From Celeribacter halophilus (GTDB taxonomy: Bacteria; Pseudomonadota; Alphaproteobacteria; Rhodobacterales; Rhodobacteraceae), in assembly GCF_900114135.1 (NCBI RefSeq), contig NZ_FORY01000012.1:1-64000 (forward strand): a stretch of 64,000 bases of DNA. The letters run 5' to 3'. Made by a program: the position numbers and the translations under genes. The notes below the pieces were generated by a model, which was not told the origin of the DNA, did no database searches, and worked only from the letters and a program-made list of their open reading frames with translations. Position 1 is the stretch's first letter, and each line of letters starts with the position of its first letter. Positions 41,830-50,883 of this stretch are shown one piece after another.

Positions 41830-42630
41830 ATGAGCATGACAGTGCGCATCCCTTTTCGTAAATCGGCCCCTCGGGTCAATGTTATTCGCCTCAATGGCGC
41901 GATCATGACCCGCCAAGGCGGATTGAATGACCAAAGCCTTGCCCCCGCAATCGAGCGTGCCTTTTCCAAAGGCAAGCCCTCCGCCGTGGCGCTTTCGATC
42001 AACTCGCCGGGCGGTTCTCCGGTGCAGTCTTCGCTCATCGCCGCGCGTATTACGCGGCTGGCGGCGGAGAAAGAGGTTCCTGTTTATGCCTTTGTCGAGG
42101 ATGTCGCGGCTTCTGGGGGCTATTGGCTGGCCTGCGCTGCCGACAAGATATTCGTGGACACAAGTTCCATCGTCGGGTCCATTGGCGTGATCTCGGCGGG
42201 TTTCGGCTTTGACCAGTTCATCTCGAAACACGGGATCGAGCGGCGGGTCTACACCTCAGGCAAGTCGAAAAGCCAGATGGATCCGTTTCGGCCGGAAAAT
42301 CCCGAAGACGTGGCGCGGATCAAGGCACTTCAGGAAGACATCCACGAGGCTTTCATCGCCCATGTCACCGCCTCCCGTGCCGAGCGTCTCTCCAAAGAGG
42401 TCGAGCTTTTTGACGGGGCGTTCTGGACTGGGGTGAAAGGCGTTGATCTCGGTCTGGCCGACGGTATCGGTCATCTGGTTCCCAAGATGAAAGAGATTTA
42501 CGGTGACAAAGTGCGGCTTCCGGTTTTCGGACCGAAACGCCCTCTGCTGCGTCGTTTCGGTGCCCAGCTTGCATCAGGATTGACCTCGCAGGTCGAAGAA
42601 CAGGCGCTTTGGGCGCGGTTCGGGCTCTGA
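41830..42630 (+). CDS. S49-family serine peptidase (SppA/SohB-like)
   Basis: 266 residues with the family motifs SINSPGGSPVQSS and, for the nucleophile, VEDVAASGGYWLACAADKIF (Ser near residue 96), followed by VGSIGVIS. The conserved Lys of the catalytic dyad is expected in the following GVEL-like region (RRVYTSGKSKSQMDPF). No clear signal peptide or membrane segment is visible, unlike long SppA, so it may be cytoplasmic. The start is ambiguous (ATG 41830 or 41836); 41830 was kept because GGGGGG lies upstream. Confidence 0.85.
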   Translation: MSMTVRIPFRKSAPRVNVIRLNGAIMTRQGGLNDQSLAPAIERAFSKGKPSAVALSINSPGGSPVQSSLIAARITRLAAEKEVPVYAFVEDVAASGGYWLACAADKIFVDTSSIVGSIGVISAGFGFDQFISKHGIERRVYTSGKSKSQMDPFRPENPEDVARIKALQEDIHEAFIAHVTASRAERLSKEVELFDGAFWTGVKGVDLGLADGIGHLVPKMKEIYGDKVRLPVFGPKRPLLRRFGAQLASGLTSQVEEQALWARFGL

Positions 42631-42634
42631 CGTC

Positions 42635-42802
42635 ATGATTTTCAAGGTCATCAGCGTTTTCCTGATCTTCATGATGGTCTTGGCCATATTCGGTCGCCTG
42701 CGTTTTCCCGGGCAACAGAAACTCAAAGATATGAAATGCCCCCGCTGCGGGCGTTACAGGATAGGTAAAGGCGCTTGCGCCTGTGAGAAGGGTAAACCCT
42801 GA
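42635..42802 (+). CDS. Small zinc-ribbon membrane protein (55 aa)
   Basis: One N-terminal membrane helix (about residues 3-20, FKVISVFLIFMMVLAIF) followed by a compact four-cysteine ribbon: CPRCGRY and, after a short turn, CACEKG. The layout looks like a membrane-anchored zinc ribbon. It starts four bases after the peptidase stop, and its own stop overlaps the antiporter start (TGATG). The function is unknown; coupling suggests co-expression with its neighbours. Confidence 0.75.
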   Translation: MIFKVISVFLIFMMVLAIFGRLRFPGQQKLKDMKCPRCGRYRIGKGACACEKGKP

Positions 42803-43746
42803 TGGATTTCGTTTATGCGATTGCGGGTCTGGTGCTTTTGCTGGTGGCCGGTGACATGTTGGTGCGAGGCGCGGTAAACCTGTCCTTGCGGCTCGGGATT
42901 CCGGCGTTGATCGTGTCTTTGACCGTGGTGGCTTTCGGCACCTCTGCGCCGGAGTTACTTGTGTCGATCTCTGCAATCTTTGATGGCGTGCCGGGGCTGG
43001 CGCTCGGGAATGTTGTCGGCTCGAATACGGCGAATGTCTTGCTGGTGCTTGGGGTGCCGGCGTTGATCTCGACGCTTCATGTGATCGATAATTCCACTCG
43101 TGCCTCCTATCTTCAGATGATTGGCGCGACGGTGATTTTTATCCTTCTGGCGCTCCGAGGGAAATTCGACTGGATCGCCGGTATTGTTCTGTTGGCCGCG
43201 CTCTTTTCCATGATTGGTCACGCCGTGTATGAAGCACGCTGTCACCGCGCCGCCCAACGCGAGCTTGATCTGGAAGAGGTGGAGGGGGCCGACCCCGACA
43301 TGCCGTGGATCAAGATCGCCGGTTTTCTCATCGCCGGTTTGATCGGTTTGCCTTTGGGCGCGAATATTCTGGTTGAATCCTCCACCAATATTGCCCGCGA
43401 TTTTGGCGTGTCCGAAACGGTGATCGGCCTGACGCTGGTGGCTTTGGGCACATCCCTGCCGGAACTGGCGACCACGGTGATGGCGGCGTTGCGCAAACAG
43501 GCGGATGTGGCTTTTGGCAATGTCATCGGCTCAAATATGTTCAATCTTTTAGGGATCATCGGCGTGTCGAGCCTTGTTGGTGCGTTGCCGGTGGAACCCG
43601 GATTGATGCATTTTGACATTTGGGTGATGTTCGGCTCTTCCGTTCTTCTCGGCCTGTTTGTGTTGAAACGTATTGATATCACCCGAATTTGGGGTGTCGC
43701 GCTCTCTGCTCTATATATCCTCTATGTGTTGGCGGTATTGAGCTGA
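42802..43746 (+). CDS. Calcium/sodium antiporter (CaCA, YrbG-like)
   Basis: 314 residues, about ten membrane segments, with the two inverted alpha repeats of the family: VAFGTSAPELLVSI near residue 50 and VALGTSLPELATTVMAAL near residue 213, each followed by NVVGSN- or NVIGSN-type motifs. It exchanges calcium for sodium or protons at the inner membrane. It is coupled to the upstream zinc-ribbon gene by a one-base overlap. Confidence 0.92.
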   Translation: MDFVYAIAGLVLLLVAGDMLVRGAVNLSLRLGIPALIVSLTVVAFGTSAPELLVSISAIFDGVPGLALGNVVGSNTANVLLVLGVPALISTLHVIDNSTRASYLQMIGATVIFILLALRGKFDWIAGIVLLAALFSMIGHAVYEARCHRAAQRELDLEEVEGADPDMPWIKIAGFLIAGLIGLPLGANILVESSTNIARDFGVSETVIGLTLVALGTSLPELATTVMAALRKQADVAFGNVIGSNMFNLLGIIGVSSLVGALPVEPGLMHFDIWVMFGSSVLLGLFVLKRIDITRIWGVALSALYILYVLAVLS

Positions 43747-43759
43747 GGAGAGGCCACGA

Positions 43760-44545
43760 ATGGCGGAGAAAAAGGCGCTTGTGACAGGGGCCGCGCATCG
43801 ACTTGGCCGGGCGATGGCTTTGTCTTTGGCGCAAGACGGTTTCGATGTGGCCGTGCATTGCAATCACTCCGTTGAGGCCGCCGGAACGCTCGTAGATGAG
43901 CTGCGAGCTATGGGGCGGCAATCCTCTGTGCTTAAAGCCGACCTCTTGGACGAGGCGCAGGTGGAGACGCTGATCCCGCGTGCGGTTGACGCTTTAGGCG
44001 GGCCTTTGACGCTTTTGGTGAACAATGCGTCAATTTTCGAGGAGGACAACCTTACATCTGCAACGCGTCAAAGCTGGGACCGGCACATGGAAAGCAATCT
44101 GCGTGCGCCGTTTGTTTTGCTTCAGCATTTCGCCGCCCAAGCGCGTGAACCGTCGATGGAAGAGGGTGAGCGTCCTCTGGCGCGAGCGATGGTCGTCAAT
44201 TTGATAGACCAGCGGGTGCGTAAGCTCACGCCGCAGTTCATGAGTTACACTTTGGCAAAATCCGCGCTTTGGACCCTGACCCGAACGGCGGCACAGGCGC
44301 TTGCGCCCAAGGTGCGTATCAATGCGATCGGGCCGGGGCCGACGCTGAAAGGAGCACGTCAATCGGAAGTGGATTTTGAGAACCAGCAGAAAGCCACGCT
44401 TTTGCAGCGCGGAGCTACCCCTGAGGATGTCTGTGCGGCGCTGCATTATTTGATCGGTGCGCGCTCTGTGACGGGGCAGATGATCTGCCCTGATAGCGGG
44501 CAACATCTAGCTTGGGAGACGCCTGATGTCGGGGGCTTGGAGTGA
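43760..44545 (+). CDS. SDR-family oxidoreductase (pteridine-reductase-like)
   Basis: 261 residues with the Rossmann motif VTGAAHRLGRAMA (about 8-20), LVNNASIF near residue 91, and the catalytic YTLAKSAL (Tyr about 165). The pattern with TGAAHRLGR and an Arg-rich cofactor loop resembles dihydromonapterin/pteridine reductases (FolM-type); NADPH use is likely. The substrate remains inferred. It starts 13 bases after the antiporter. Confidence 0.85.
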   Translation: MAEKKALVTGAAHRLGRAMALSLAQDGFDVAVHCNHSVEAAGTLVDELRAMGRQSSVLKADLLDEAQVETLIPRAVDALGGPLTLLVNNASIFEEDNLTSATRQSWDRHMESNLRAPFVLLQHFAAQAREPSMEEGERPLARAMVVNLIDQRVRKLTPQFMSYTLAKSALWTLTRTAAQALAPKVRINAIGPGPTLKGARQSEVDFENQQKATLLQRGATPEDVCAALHYLIGARSVTGQMICPDSGQHLAWETPDVGGLE

Positions 44546-44841
44546 CCCTAGGGTAGAGTGTCGCCAAAAGTTTTGCACGTCTCGCGATTTTGTTTCATTT
44601 GCGTTACTAAAATGTAAACAAATTCAATGATTTGCAAGATGCGTAAAAATATATCATGCAAAAACAATGCCTTGCGAGATTGTCTATTTTTTGGGCAAAG
44701 TCCGGAATTCGCATGAAAACAAGGAAAAAACGGAGTTCTCTAAAACTTATCTGCAGGGTTATCCACAGGAATGGTGGATGAGTTTCCTCTTGCCCCCAAA
44801 GCGATAAGGTTGCAGCCAGAGCGGGAATCGGAGGCGGATCC
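44546..44841. other. AT-rich region upstream of uvrC, no gene seen
   Basis: 296 bases with no supported gene. The left 150 bases are AT-rich with runs of A and TTTGCAAG/CATGCAAA inverted-type motifs; the right part carries the uvrC leader. A single DnaA-box-like TTATCCACA lies at 44759-44767 but has no companions. It is best read as the uvrC promoter region. Confidence 0.5.
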
Positions 44842-46731
44842 ATGAGCGACGAAACAACGACATCACAGGGTGGCTCAGAGAGCAAAGACATCCCGCGCGG
44901 TCACAAGGTGATCGAGGGCTATCTGCGTATGCTCGACGGCTCTCCGGGGGTCTACCGGATGCTCGATCCGGAGCATAACGTGCTCTATGTCGGTAAGGCG
45001 AAGAACCTGAAAAACAGGGTCTCGAATTATGCGCGTCCGCATGGCCATTCCGCGCGGATCGCAAAGATGATTTCCGAAACCTCGCAGATGATGTTTCTGA
45101 CCACACGGACAGAGACAGAGGCGCTGCTTTTGGAGCAGAACCTCATCAAGCAGTTGAAGCCGCGCTACAACGTGCTCCTGCGTGACGACAAAAGCTTTCC
45201 GAATATCATGGTGACAAAGGACACGGATTTTCCGCAGATTGCCAAGCATCGCGGAGCGCGCAAGCGCAAGGCATCCTACTACGGTCCGTTTGCTTCCGCG
45301 TCTTCGGTGAACCGCACGCTCAACCAGCTTCAGAAAGTCTTTCTGCTTAGGAATTGTTCGGACGCGGATTTTCAGTCTCGCACGCGTCCTTGTCTGCAAT
45401 ATCAGATCAAACGCTGCACCGCGCCATGCGTCGGCAATATCTCGAAGGAGGACTATGGCGCGCTCGTTGCGGAGGCGGAGCGGTTTTTGCAAGGGCGGAA
45501 TACGGAGCTTCAGGAAAAACTGGCGCTTGAGATGCAAGAGGCCTCGGATGCGATGGAATTCGAAAAGGCGGCGGGTCTGCGTGACCGCATCCGTGCGCTG
45601 ACCAATGTGCAGACCGCGCAAGGCATCAACCCGCGGACCGTGGGGGAGGGCGATGTGATCGGGCTGCATATGGAGAGCGGGCAGGCCTGTGTGCAGGTCT
45701 TTTTCATCCGCGCGCATCAGAACTGGGGCAACAAGGATTTCTATCCCAAAACCAACGGGGCCGAGGCCGAAGAGGTGCTCGCCAGTTTCATCGGGCAATT
45801 CTACGAGAAACGCGAGCCGCCGCGTCAGCTTATCCTGTCCCATGACATCGAGGAACGTGCGCTTCTGGCCGAGGCCTTGTCGGAGAATGCAGGCAAGAAG
45901 GTTGAGATTCTCGTCCCGCAGCGGGGGGAAAAGCATGAGCTTGTCGCCTCAGCCCTGCGCAATGCGCGTGAAAGTCTGGGCCGGAAAATGTCCGAAAGCG
46001 CGGCGCAGGAGAAATTGCTTGTGGGTCTTAAAGAGGCATTCGACCTGCCGCGAGTGCCGCAACGCATCGAAGTCTATGACAACTCGCATATTCAGGGCGC
46101 TCACGCGGTCGGCGCGATGATCGTGGCGGGGCCGGAAGGGTTCATGAAGAACCAGTATCGCAAATATGACATTCGCGGTGATGACATCACGCCGGGCGAT
46201 GATTTCGGCATGATGAAAGAGGTTCTGACGCGCCGGTTCAAACGCCTGCTCAAGGACGATCCGGACCGTTCGAAAGGGCTGTGGCCTGATCTGTTGCTGA
46301 TCGACGGGGGGGCAGGGCAGGTCTCTGCGGTCCACGAGATCATGAAGGAACAGGGCGTGACCGACATTCCTATGGTTGGCGTGGCCAAGGGTATCGACCG
46401 CGATCAGGGGAAAGAGGAATTCCACCGAATCGGCCACCGCGTCATGGCACTCCGGCGCAATGATCCTGTGCTCTATTTCATCCAGCGTCTGCGCGATGAG
46501 GCGCACCGTTTTGCCATTGGCACCCACCGCGCGAAACGCTCGAAGGCCATCGGGCTCACGCGGCTGGACGACATTCCCGGCGTGGGGGCAACGCGCAAAC
46601 GCGCACTTCTGGCGCATTTCGGATCGGCAAAGGCGGTGGAGGGGGCGAACCTTGCGGACTTGAAGGCTGTAGACGGAATTTCAGAGAAAGTGGCCCAGAC
46701 GGTCTACGACTTCTTCCATGAGAACGGGTGA
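44842..46731 (+). CDS. uvrC: Excinuclease ABC subunit C
   Basis: 629 residues with the GIY-YIG nuclease domain near the N-terminus (GVYRMLDPEHNVLYVGKAKNLKNRVSNY), a Cys-rich segment (CLQYQIKRCTAPCVG), a UvrB-interacting UVR motif (AMEFEKAAGLRDRI), an RNase H-like nuclease domain (DNSHIQGAHAVGAMIV) and a C-terminal helix-hairpin-helix (LDDIPGVGATRKRALLAHFG). It makes both incisions in nucleotide excision repair. Confidence 0.97.
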   Translation: MSDETTTSQGGSESKDIPRGHKVIEGYLRMLDGSPGVYRMLDPEHNVLYVGKAKNLKNRVSNYARPHGHSARIAKMISETSQMMFLTTRTETEALLLEQNLIKQLKPRYNVLLRDDKSFPNIMVTKDTDFPQIAKHRGARKRKASYYGPFASASSVNRTLNQLQKVFLLRNCSDADFQSRTRPCLQYQIKRCTAPCVGNISKEDYGALVAEAERFLQGRNTELQEKLALEMQEASDAMEFEKAAGLRDRIRALTNVQTAQGINPRTVGEGDVIGLHMESGQACVQVFFIRAHQNWGNKDFYPKTNGAEAEEVLASFIGQFYEKREPPRQLILSHDIEERALLAEALSENAGKKVEILVPQRGEKHELVASALRNARESLGRKMSESAAQEKLLVGLKEAFDLPRVPQRIEVYDNSHIQGAHAVGAMIVAGPEGFMKNQYRKYDIRGDDITPGDDFGMMKEVLTRRFKRLLKDDPDRSKGLWPDLLLIDGGAGQVSAVHEIMKEQGVTDIPMVGVAKGIDRDQGKEEFHRIGHRVMALRRNDPVLYFIQRLRDEAHRFAIGTHRAKRSKAIGLTRLDDIPGVGATRKRALLAHFGSAKAVEGANLADLKAVDGISEKVAQTVYDFFHENG

Positions 46732-46748
46732 GGGGGTATGGAGAGAAT

Positions 46749-47315
46749 ATGACATGGAATCTACCGAATATCCTCACCGTCTTCCGGCTGCTTTGTGCGC
46801 CGGGTGTCGCGCTCGTGTTTCTCGTTCTGCCGCGTCCGGTTGCGGACTGGGTGGCGCTGATCCTCTTTGCCTCGGCTTCTGTCACCGATTTTCTCGACGG
46901 GTATCTGGCGCGGAAATGGGACCAGATGTCGAAATTCGGTGCGATGCTGGACCCGATTGCGGATAAGGCGATGGTGGTCACGGCGATTGCGGTGCTGACC
47001 ATGCTGCATGGTGTGAACCCTTTGATCGTGATCCCTGCCGCTTTCATCCTGTTGCGGGAAACCTTTGTCTCCGGCTTGCGCGAATTTCTGGGCGATACGG
47101 CCGGAACGCTCAAGGTGACAAAACTTGCCAAGTGGAAAACCACGGCCCAGATGGTCGCCATCGCTGTGCTTTTTGCCTATGGTGCGACCGCTTCGGCACC
47201 GCTGTTCACGCTTGGTCTGCTGATATTCTGGATTGCAGGGCTTTTGACCGTGATCACAGGATGGGACTATCTAAGCAAAGCCATGCCCTATTTGCGAGAT
47301 CACCATGAAGATTGA
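46749..47315 (+). CDS. pgsA: CDP-diacylglycerol-glycerol-3-phosphate 3-phosphatidyltransferase
   Basis: 188 residues with the CDP-alcohol phosphotransferase motif DFLDGYLARKWDQMSKFGAMLDPIADK (D-x2-DG-x2-AR-x8-G-x3-D-x3-D; about residues 50-80). Four to five membrane segments. It makes phosphatidylglycerol phosphate. Start at ATG 46749 with GGAG at 46740. It lies 18 bases after uvrC and overlaps moaD by 11 bases. Confidence 0.95.
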   Translation: MTWNLPNILTVFRLLCAPGVALVFLVLPRPVADWVALILFASASVTDFLDGYLARKWDQMSKFGAMLDPIADKAMVVTAIAVLTMLHGVNPLIVIPAAFILLRETFVSGLREFLGDTAGTLKVTKLAKWKTTAQMVAIAVLFAYGATASAPLFTLGLLIFWIAGLLTVITGWDYLSKAMPYLRDHHED

Positions 47316-47556
47316 TGTGTTGTATTTCGCTTGGGTGCGCGAGCGCATCGGTGAGCCGCGCGAGACTGTCGAGACCTCTGCGGCGACAGTGATGGATTTG
47401 GTTGATGAGTTGAAAGCGCGCGAGCCGCGCTATGATCTGGCGTTTTCCGATCTTAAATCCCTGCGTGTGGCGGTGGATCAGGAATTGACGGAGTTTGATG
47501 CCTCGCTTGAGGGTGTGTGCGAAGTGGCGTTCTTTCCGCCGATGACAGGTGGCTGA
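47305..47556 (+). CDS. moaD: Molybdopterin synthase small subunit MoaD
   Basis: 83 residues with a ubiquitin-like fold and the required C-terminal MTGG, the Gly-Gly that carries the thiocarboxylate sulfur. It donates sulfur to precursor Z in molybdenum cofactor synthesis. It overlaps pgsA by 11 bases and lies directly before moaE. Confidence 0.95.
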   Translation: MKIDVLYFAWVRERIGEPRETVETSAATVMDLVDELKAREPRYDLAFSDLKSLRVAVDQELTEFDASLEGVCEVAFFPPMTGG

Positions 47557-47557
47557 G

Positions 47558-47995
47558 ATGCGCGTCTCTGTCCAGTCCGAGGATTTTGATCTTGCCGAGG
47601 TTCTGAAAGGTTTCGGCAAACAGCCGAACACCGGCGCGACGGTGAGTTTTACGGGGCTGGTCCGCGATGACACCGGCGCGCTTGATCACATGGAGATCGA
47701 ACATTATCCCGGCATGTGCGAGGCCGCGATCACCAAGATTGCCGAGGAGGCCGCCGCGCGTTGGGGGCTCACGGATTGTCTTGTGATTCATCGCTACGGC
47801 AAGCTGCGCCCCGGAGACCAGATCATGATGGTCGCCACCGCCGCCCGACATCGGGTCGAAGCGTTTGAGGCGGCGGAGTTTCTGATGGATTACCTCAAGT
47901 CCCGTGCGCCGTTCTGGAAAAAAGAAGTGACGCGAGACGGTGCCGATTGGGTGGCCGCGAGAGATGCGGATGAGGATGCTTTGAACCGGTGGTGA
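47558..47995 (+). CDS. moaE: Molybdopterin synthase large subunit MoaE
   Basis: 145 residues with GATVSFTGLVRD near residue 28, a YP.M motif (EHYPGM) and the catalytic region RAPFWKKEV (Lys pair about 126). It holds precursor Z while two MoaD subunits insert sulfur. Start at ATG 47558 with AGGTGG seven bases upstream; a GTG at 47549 inside moaD is less likely. Confidence 0.95.
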   Translation: MRVSVQSEDFDLAEVLKGFGKQPNTGATVSFTGLVRDDTGALDHMEIEHYPGMCEAAITKIAEEAAARWGLTDCLVIHRYGKLRPGDQIMMVATAARHRVEAFEAAEFLMDYLKSRAPFWKKEVTRDGADWVAARDADEDALNRW

Positions 47996-48022
47996 ACCGC
48001 CAAACCTTTTGGGAAAATCAAG

Positions 48023-48472
48023 ATGACCGAGAACAAACGAATTGCGCTGTCGAGCGATCACGCCGCTATCGAACTGCGCCAAGCGATTGCCAAACACATT
48101 GCCGAGCAGGGCTGGGAAGCGGTGGACATCGGGCCGACCACGCCCGAGAGCACCCATTACCCGATCCACGGCAAAGCGGCCGCAGAGCTTGTGGCATCTG
48201 GTGACTGTGCGTTGGGGATCATCGTTTGCGGCACTGGGCAAGGCATCATGATGGCCGCGAACAAGGTCGAAGGCATCCGTTGCGGTGTATGTTCCGAGAC
48301 CTTTTCCGCCCGTATGATCCGTCAGCACAACAATGCCAATATGCTGGCGCTTGGATCTCGTGTTGTGGGCGAGGGGTTGGCACTTGATATTGTGGACGCT
48401 TATCTGAATGCCGAATTTGAAGGCGGACGTCATGCGACACGTGTTGATATGATCGAAGCACCAAAAGCGTAA
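48023..48472 (+). CDS. rpiB: Ribose-5-phosphate isomerase B
   Basis: 149 residues of the RpiB/LacAB fold: SSDHAA (about 10-15), LGIIVCGTGQGIMMAANK with catalytic Cys near residue 69, and RQHNNANMLALG. It interconverts ribose 5-phosphate and ribulose 5-phosphate; in some bacteria related proteins act on allose or erythrulose phosphates. It stands alone and ends at a terminator. Confidence 0.93.
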   Translation: MTENKRIALSSDHAAIELRQAIAKHIAEQGWEAVDIGPTTPESTHYPIHGKAAAELVASGDCALGIIVCGTGQGIMMAANKVEGIRCGVCSETFSARMIRQHNNANMLALGSRVVGEGLALDIVDAYLNAEFEGGRHATRVDMIEAPKA

Positions 48473-48483
48473 CGCCATTGGCA

Positions 48484-48532
48484 ACAAAAAAAGGACACGT
48501 CTCTCTTGTTATGAGGGGCGTGTCCTTTTTAT
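48484..48532 (+). terminator. rpiB terminator, probably bidirectional
   Basis: A run of A, AAAGGACACG, an 18-base loop region, and CGTGTCCTTTTT. The stem is about 12 bp, flanked by A and T runs on the two sides, so it can stop transcription from rpiB rightward and from the 108-aa gene leftward. Confidence 0.85.
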
Positions 48533-48560
48533 CTATAGGTGTGAAATATCCGAGAGAGCG

Positions 48561-48887
48561 TTAACTCGCGTTTGATTTCTCGATATAGGCACGCAGCTCT
48601 TCGGCCTCTTGGCGTGCTTCGCGCAATCCGTCCATCGCGGCCCGCAGTTCGGCTTCGGTCTGGTTGGCCTGATTGGTCAGTTCGGATTCACGTTGCTGGT
48701 AATAGGCTATCGCCTGATCGCGCTGTTCCTCCGCTTCGTGCAATTGCTGCGCCATTGTGTCGAGGTCATTCATCTCGCCCTGTCCCACATGCACAAAGCG
48801 ATGCATCAGCCAATGAGCAAACCAGCCCATTAGAAAGGCGATGAAAAGCACAATCGCCGTAGCGATGATCAATTCGGTTCTGTTCAT
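48561..48887 (-). CDS. Membrane-anchored coiled-coil protein (108 aa), unknown
   Basis: One N-terminal membrane helix (about 6-26), a His-containing patch (HWLMHRFVHVG), then a long Gln/Glu/Arg-rich coiled coil (about 45-105). No family is recognised. It overlaps the preceding OmpA/BON gene by four bases (ATGA), so the two probably work together at the envelope. Confidence 0.7.
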   Translation of the reverse strand: MNRTELIIATAIVLFIAFLMGWFAHWLMHRFVHVGQGEMNDLDTMAQQLHEAEEQRDQAIAYYQQRESELTNQANQTEAELRAAMDGLREARQEAEELRAYIEKSNAS

Positions 48888-50818
48888 TCCGTTTCCCCGT
48901 CCTCAGCAACGGATGTCGCATTTTCCCCCTGCGACCCGTCTTCTGTTTCTGTGTCCCCCGCCTGCGCGTCCTCGTCATCCGAGGCATCTGCGGCAGACGT
49001 TTGTGTATCTTCGGCATTGAGCAATTTGAACTCGATCCGGCGGTTTGCCTCGCGGCCTTCTTCGGTGCTGTTGTCCGCGATGGGCTGGCTTTCGCCATAG
49101 CCTTTCGCGGTAAAGCTGACGCCAGCCACGCGGCGCATCAGTAGCCCGTCGAGCACGGAATTGGCGCGCTGGGTCGAGAGGTTGAGGTTCATCACCTCGC
49201 CGCCCTGACTGTCGCTATGTGCACCGATTTCCATTTCGATATCTTCGCAATCTTTCAACACCTCTGCGATCTTGTCGAGCGTGTCATTGGCTGCGGCATT
49301 CAGCTCGATCGAGCCGGGATCAAAGACGATCTTGTTGGCGGCAATCTGTGCGTTGGCCCGCTCTACACATTCCTGCGGCGTGGGCAGGTTGAGGATCGGA
49401 TCGAGTTTGCGCACATAGGTCACGTCGATTTCGAAGGGTGCACCGTCGCCCAGTTTTTCGGACAGGAGGCCTGCAATTTCCGCTTTGGCATTCTCGTTGC
49501 CGGTTTCGCCGCGAATGCTCACAAGGTCTTCTGTCATGGTGGCAGAACCGCGATTCAATTCGGCAAGAGCCTCGATCGCCGCCATTGCACGTAGAGCCCA
49601 TCCCTCCGGCAGGTCATTGTCCACCCGCATTGCGGAATAGACCGAATGGCTGCCGAATGCGGCCTTGGCCAGAGCTTCCGCCGCCGCTTGGCTGCGTTCG
49701 TCTGGGATGCGCCCGCGCAGTTGCGTTTGCCCTTCGGGAGAACGGATTGCAATGAATTCGGGACGGTCGTCTTCCTCGGCCACAGCTTCGGATTGAAGCA
49801 ACGCGCTGTGCAGGGTGAAGGTGGTGGGCAGGTCGGCTTCCAATTCGCCGACGACCTTGTCGAACATGGAGGAGGATGTGCCCTCTGCGGCGATCAGGCT
49901 GACATCGCCATCGGAATAGGTGATGCTGCCTTGCCCCAGTTCCTGAAGGGCACGCATGCCGGTCTCGACAGCAGCGGCCCATTGTGACGAGGGGGAACCG
50001 AGCCCGATGGTGCAGTTCGGGTCTTCGATCCCTGCCGATTTGGCCGCTGCCAGAATACGGGCATGATCTGCCGAGGTTTCCGCCACGCAGGCATCAAAGC
50101 GCGGGCCATTCTCGTCTATGAGAAAGCGGACGGTAAAGGGGGTGATGACCGGACGTGGCGCGGCAACATCAATGGCCACGGGAAGCGTGTCGGGCAGCGC
50201 CTTGATGAGCTTTTTCTCAAAGGCGGCTTTTTGTTCCTTACTGTCGGCCAAAGCGGTGAGGGTGATCCCGTCCGCTGCAATGGAAATCTTGGAGCGTGGC
50301 AAAAGCCCGATGGCTTCGCGTCCGAATTTGGTGGCGTCCCCCCAGTTTTCCGGCACCGGATAATCGGCTTGTTCCATCAGGTCAGCAACAGAGCCTGTGC
50401 CGCTGGATTTCTTCAGGTCGGCCACAAACCCCTCGCGGTCCCAGTTGCTCGGCACCAGACCTATCAGAGAAATGCCGCTGTCGTTGCGCAGGATTTCGAT
50501 GGAAAAGCGGGGGGCGGGAATGGCCTCTTGCTGGACCACATTCATCACATTGATCACGCGGGCCGGATCGACCACATGACCGGCGGCACGCTGGGCGGCC
50601 AGTTGGGTTTGTTCATCGGGGGCCGTGCCGGTCAGCACGATCTGCAACCCGTCGCCTTGGACATCGACCCAGTCATAGCCGCGCATGATGAGTTGGTTTT
50701 CCACGGCTTTGGTAGAGGTGCTCTCGATCACACGGGCACCGATAGCGGCACCTGCGAGACTCATCACGAGGCCGGCAAGGAAAATGGCGAGGACGGGTAG
50801 AAAATTTGCAATACGCAT
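48884..50818 (-). CDS. OmpA-family envelope protein with BON domains
   Basis: 644 residues: an N-terminal membrane helix (about 5-27, no lipobox), several BON-type repeats in the middle (for example VDVQGDGLQIVLTGTAPDEQTQLAAQRAAGHV near residue 50), and a C-terminal OmpA peptidoglycan-binding domain (IVFDPGSIELNAAANDTLDKIAEVL, LSTQRANSVLDGLL, RRIEFKL). The final 50 residues are acidic and low-complexity. It is likely anchored in the inner membrane and binds peptidoglycan. The exact role is unknown. Confidence 0.87.
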   Translation of the reverse strand: MRIANFLPVLAIFLAGLVMSLAGAAIGARVIESTSTKAVENQLIMRGYDWVDVQGDGLQIVLTGTAPDEQTQLAAQRAAGHVVDPARVINVMNVVQQEAIPAPRFSIEILRNDSGISLIGLVPSNWDREGFVADLKKSSGTGSVADLMEQADYPVPENWGDATKFGREAIGLLPRSKISIAADGITLTALADSKEQKAAFEKKLIKALPDTLPVAIDVAAPRPVITPFTVRFLIDENGPRFDACVAETSADHARILAAAKSAGIEDPNCTIGLGSPSSQWAAAVETGMRALQELGQGSITYSDGDVSLIAAEGTSSSMFDKVVGELEADLPTTFTLHSALLQSEAVAEEDDRPEFIAIRSPEGQTQLRGRIPDERSQAAAEALAKAAFGSHSVYSAMRVDNDLPEGWALRAMAAIEALAELNRGSATMTEDLVSIRGETGNENAKAEIAGLLSEKLGDGAPFEIDVTYVRKLDPILNLPTPQECVERANAQIAANKIVFDPGSIELNAAANDTLDKIAEVLKDCEDIEMEIGAHSDSQGGEVMNLNLSTQRANSVLDGLLMRRVAGVSFTAKGYGESQPIADNSTEEGREANRRIEFKLLNAEDTQTSAADASDDEDAQAGDTETEDGSQGENATSVAEDGETE

Positions 50819-50883
50819 CAGGGAACGAGACGCCTGTTTTGGACTTTGTCTTTTGTCTTAGGGGGTTCGGCCCTGCGCTGCAA

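Noticed and set aside
44759-44767. Perfect DnaA-box match TTATCCACA
   Set aside because: A single 9-mer is expected about once per 130 kb of double-stranded sequence; no cluster and no dnaA or origin genes nearby.
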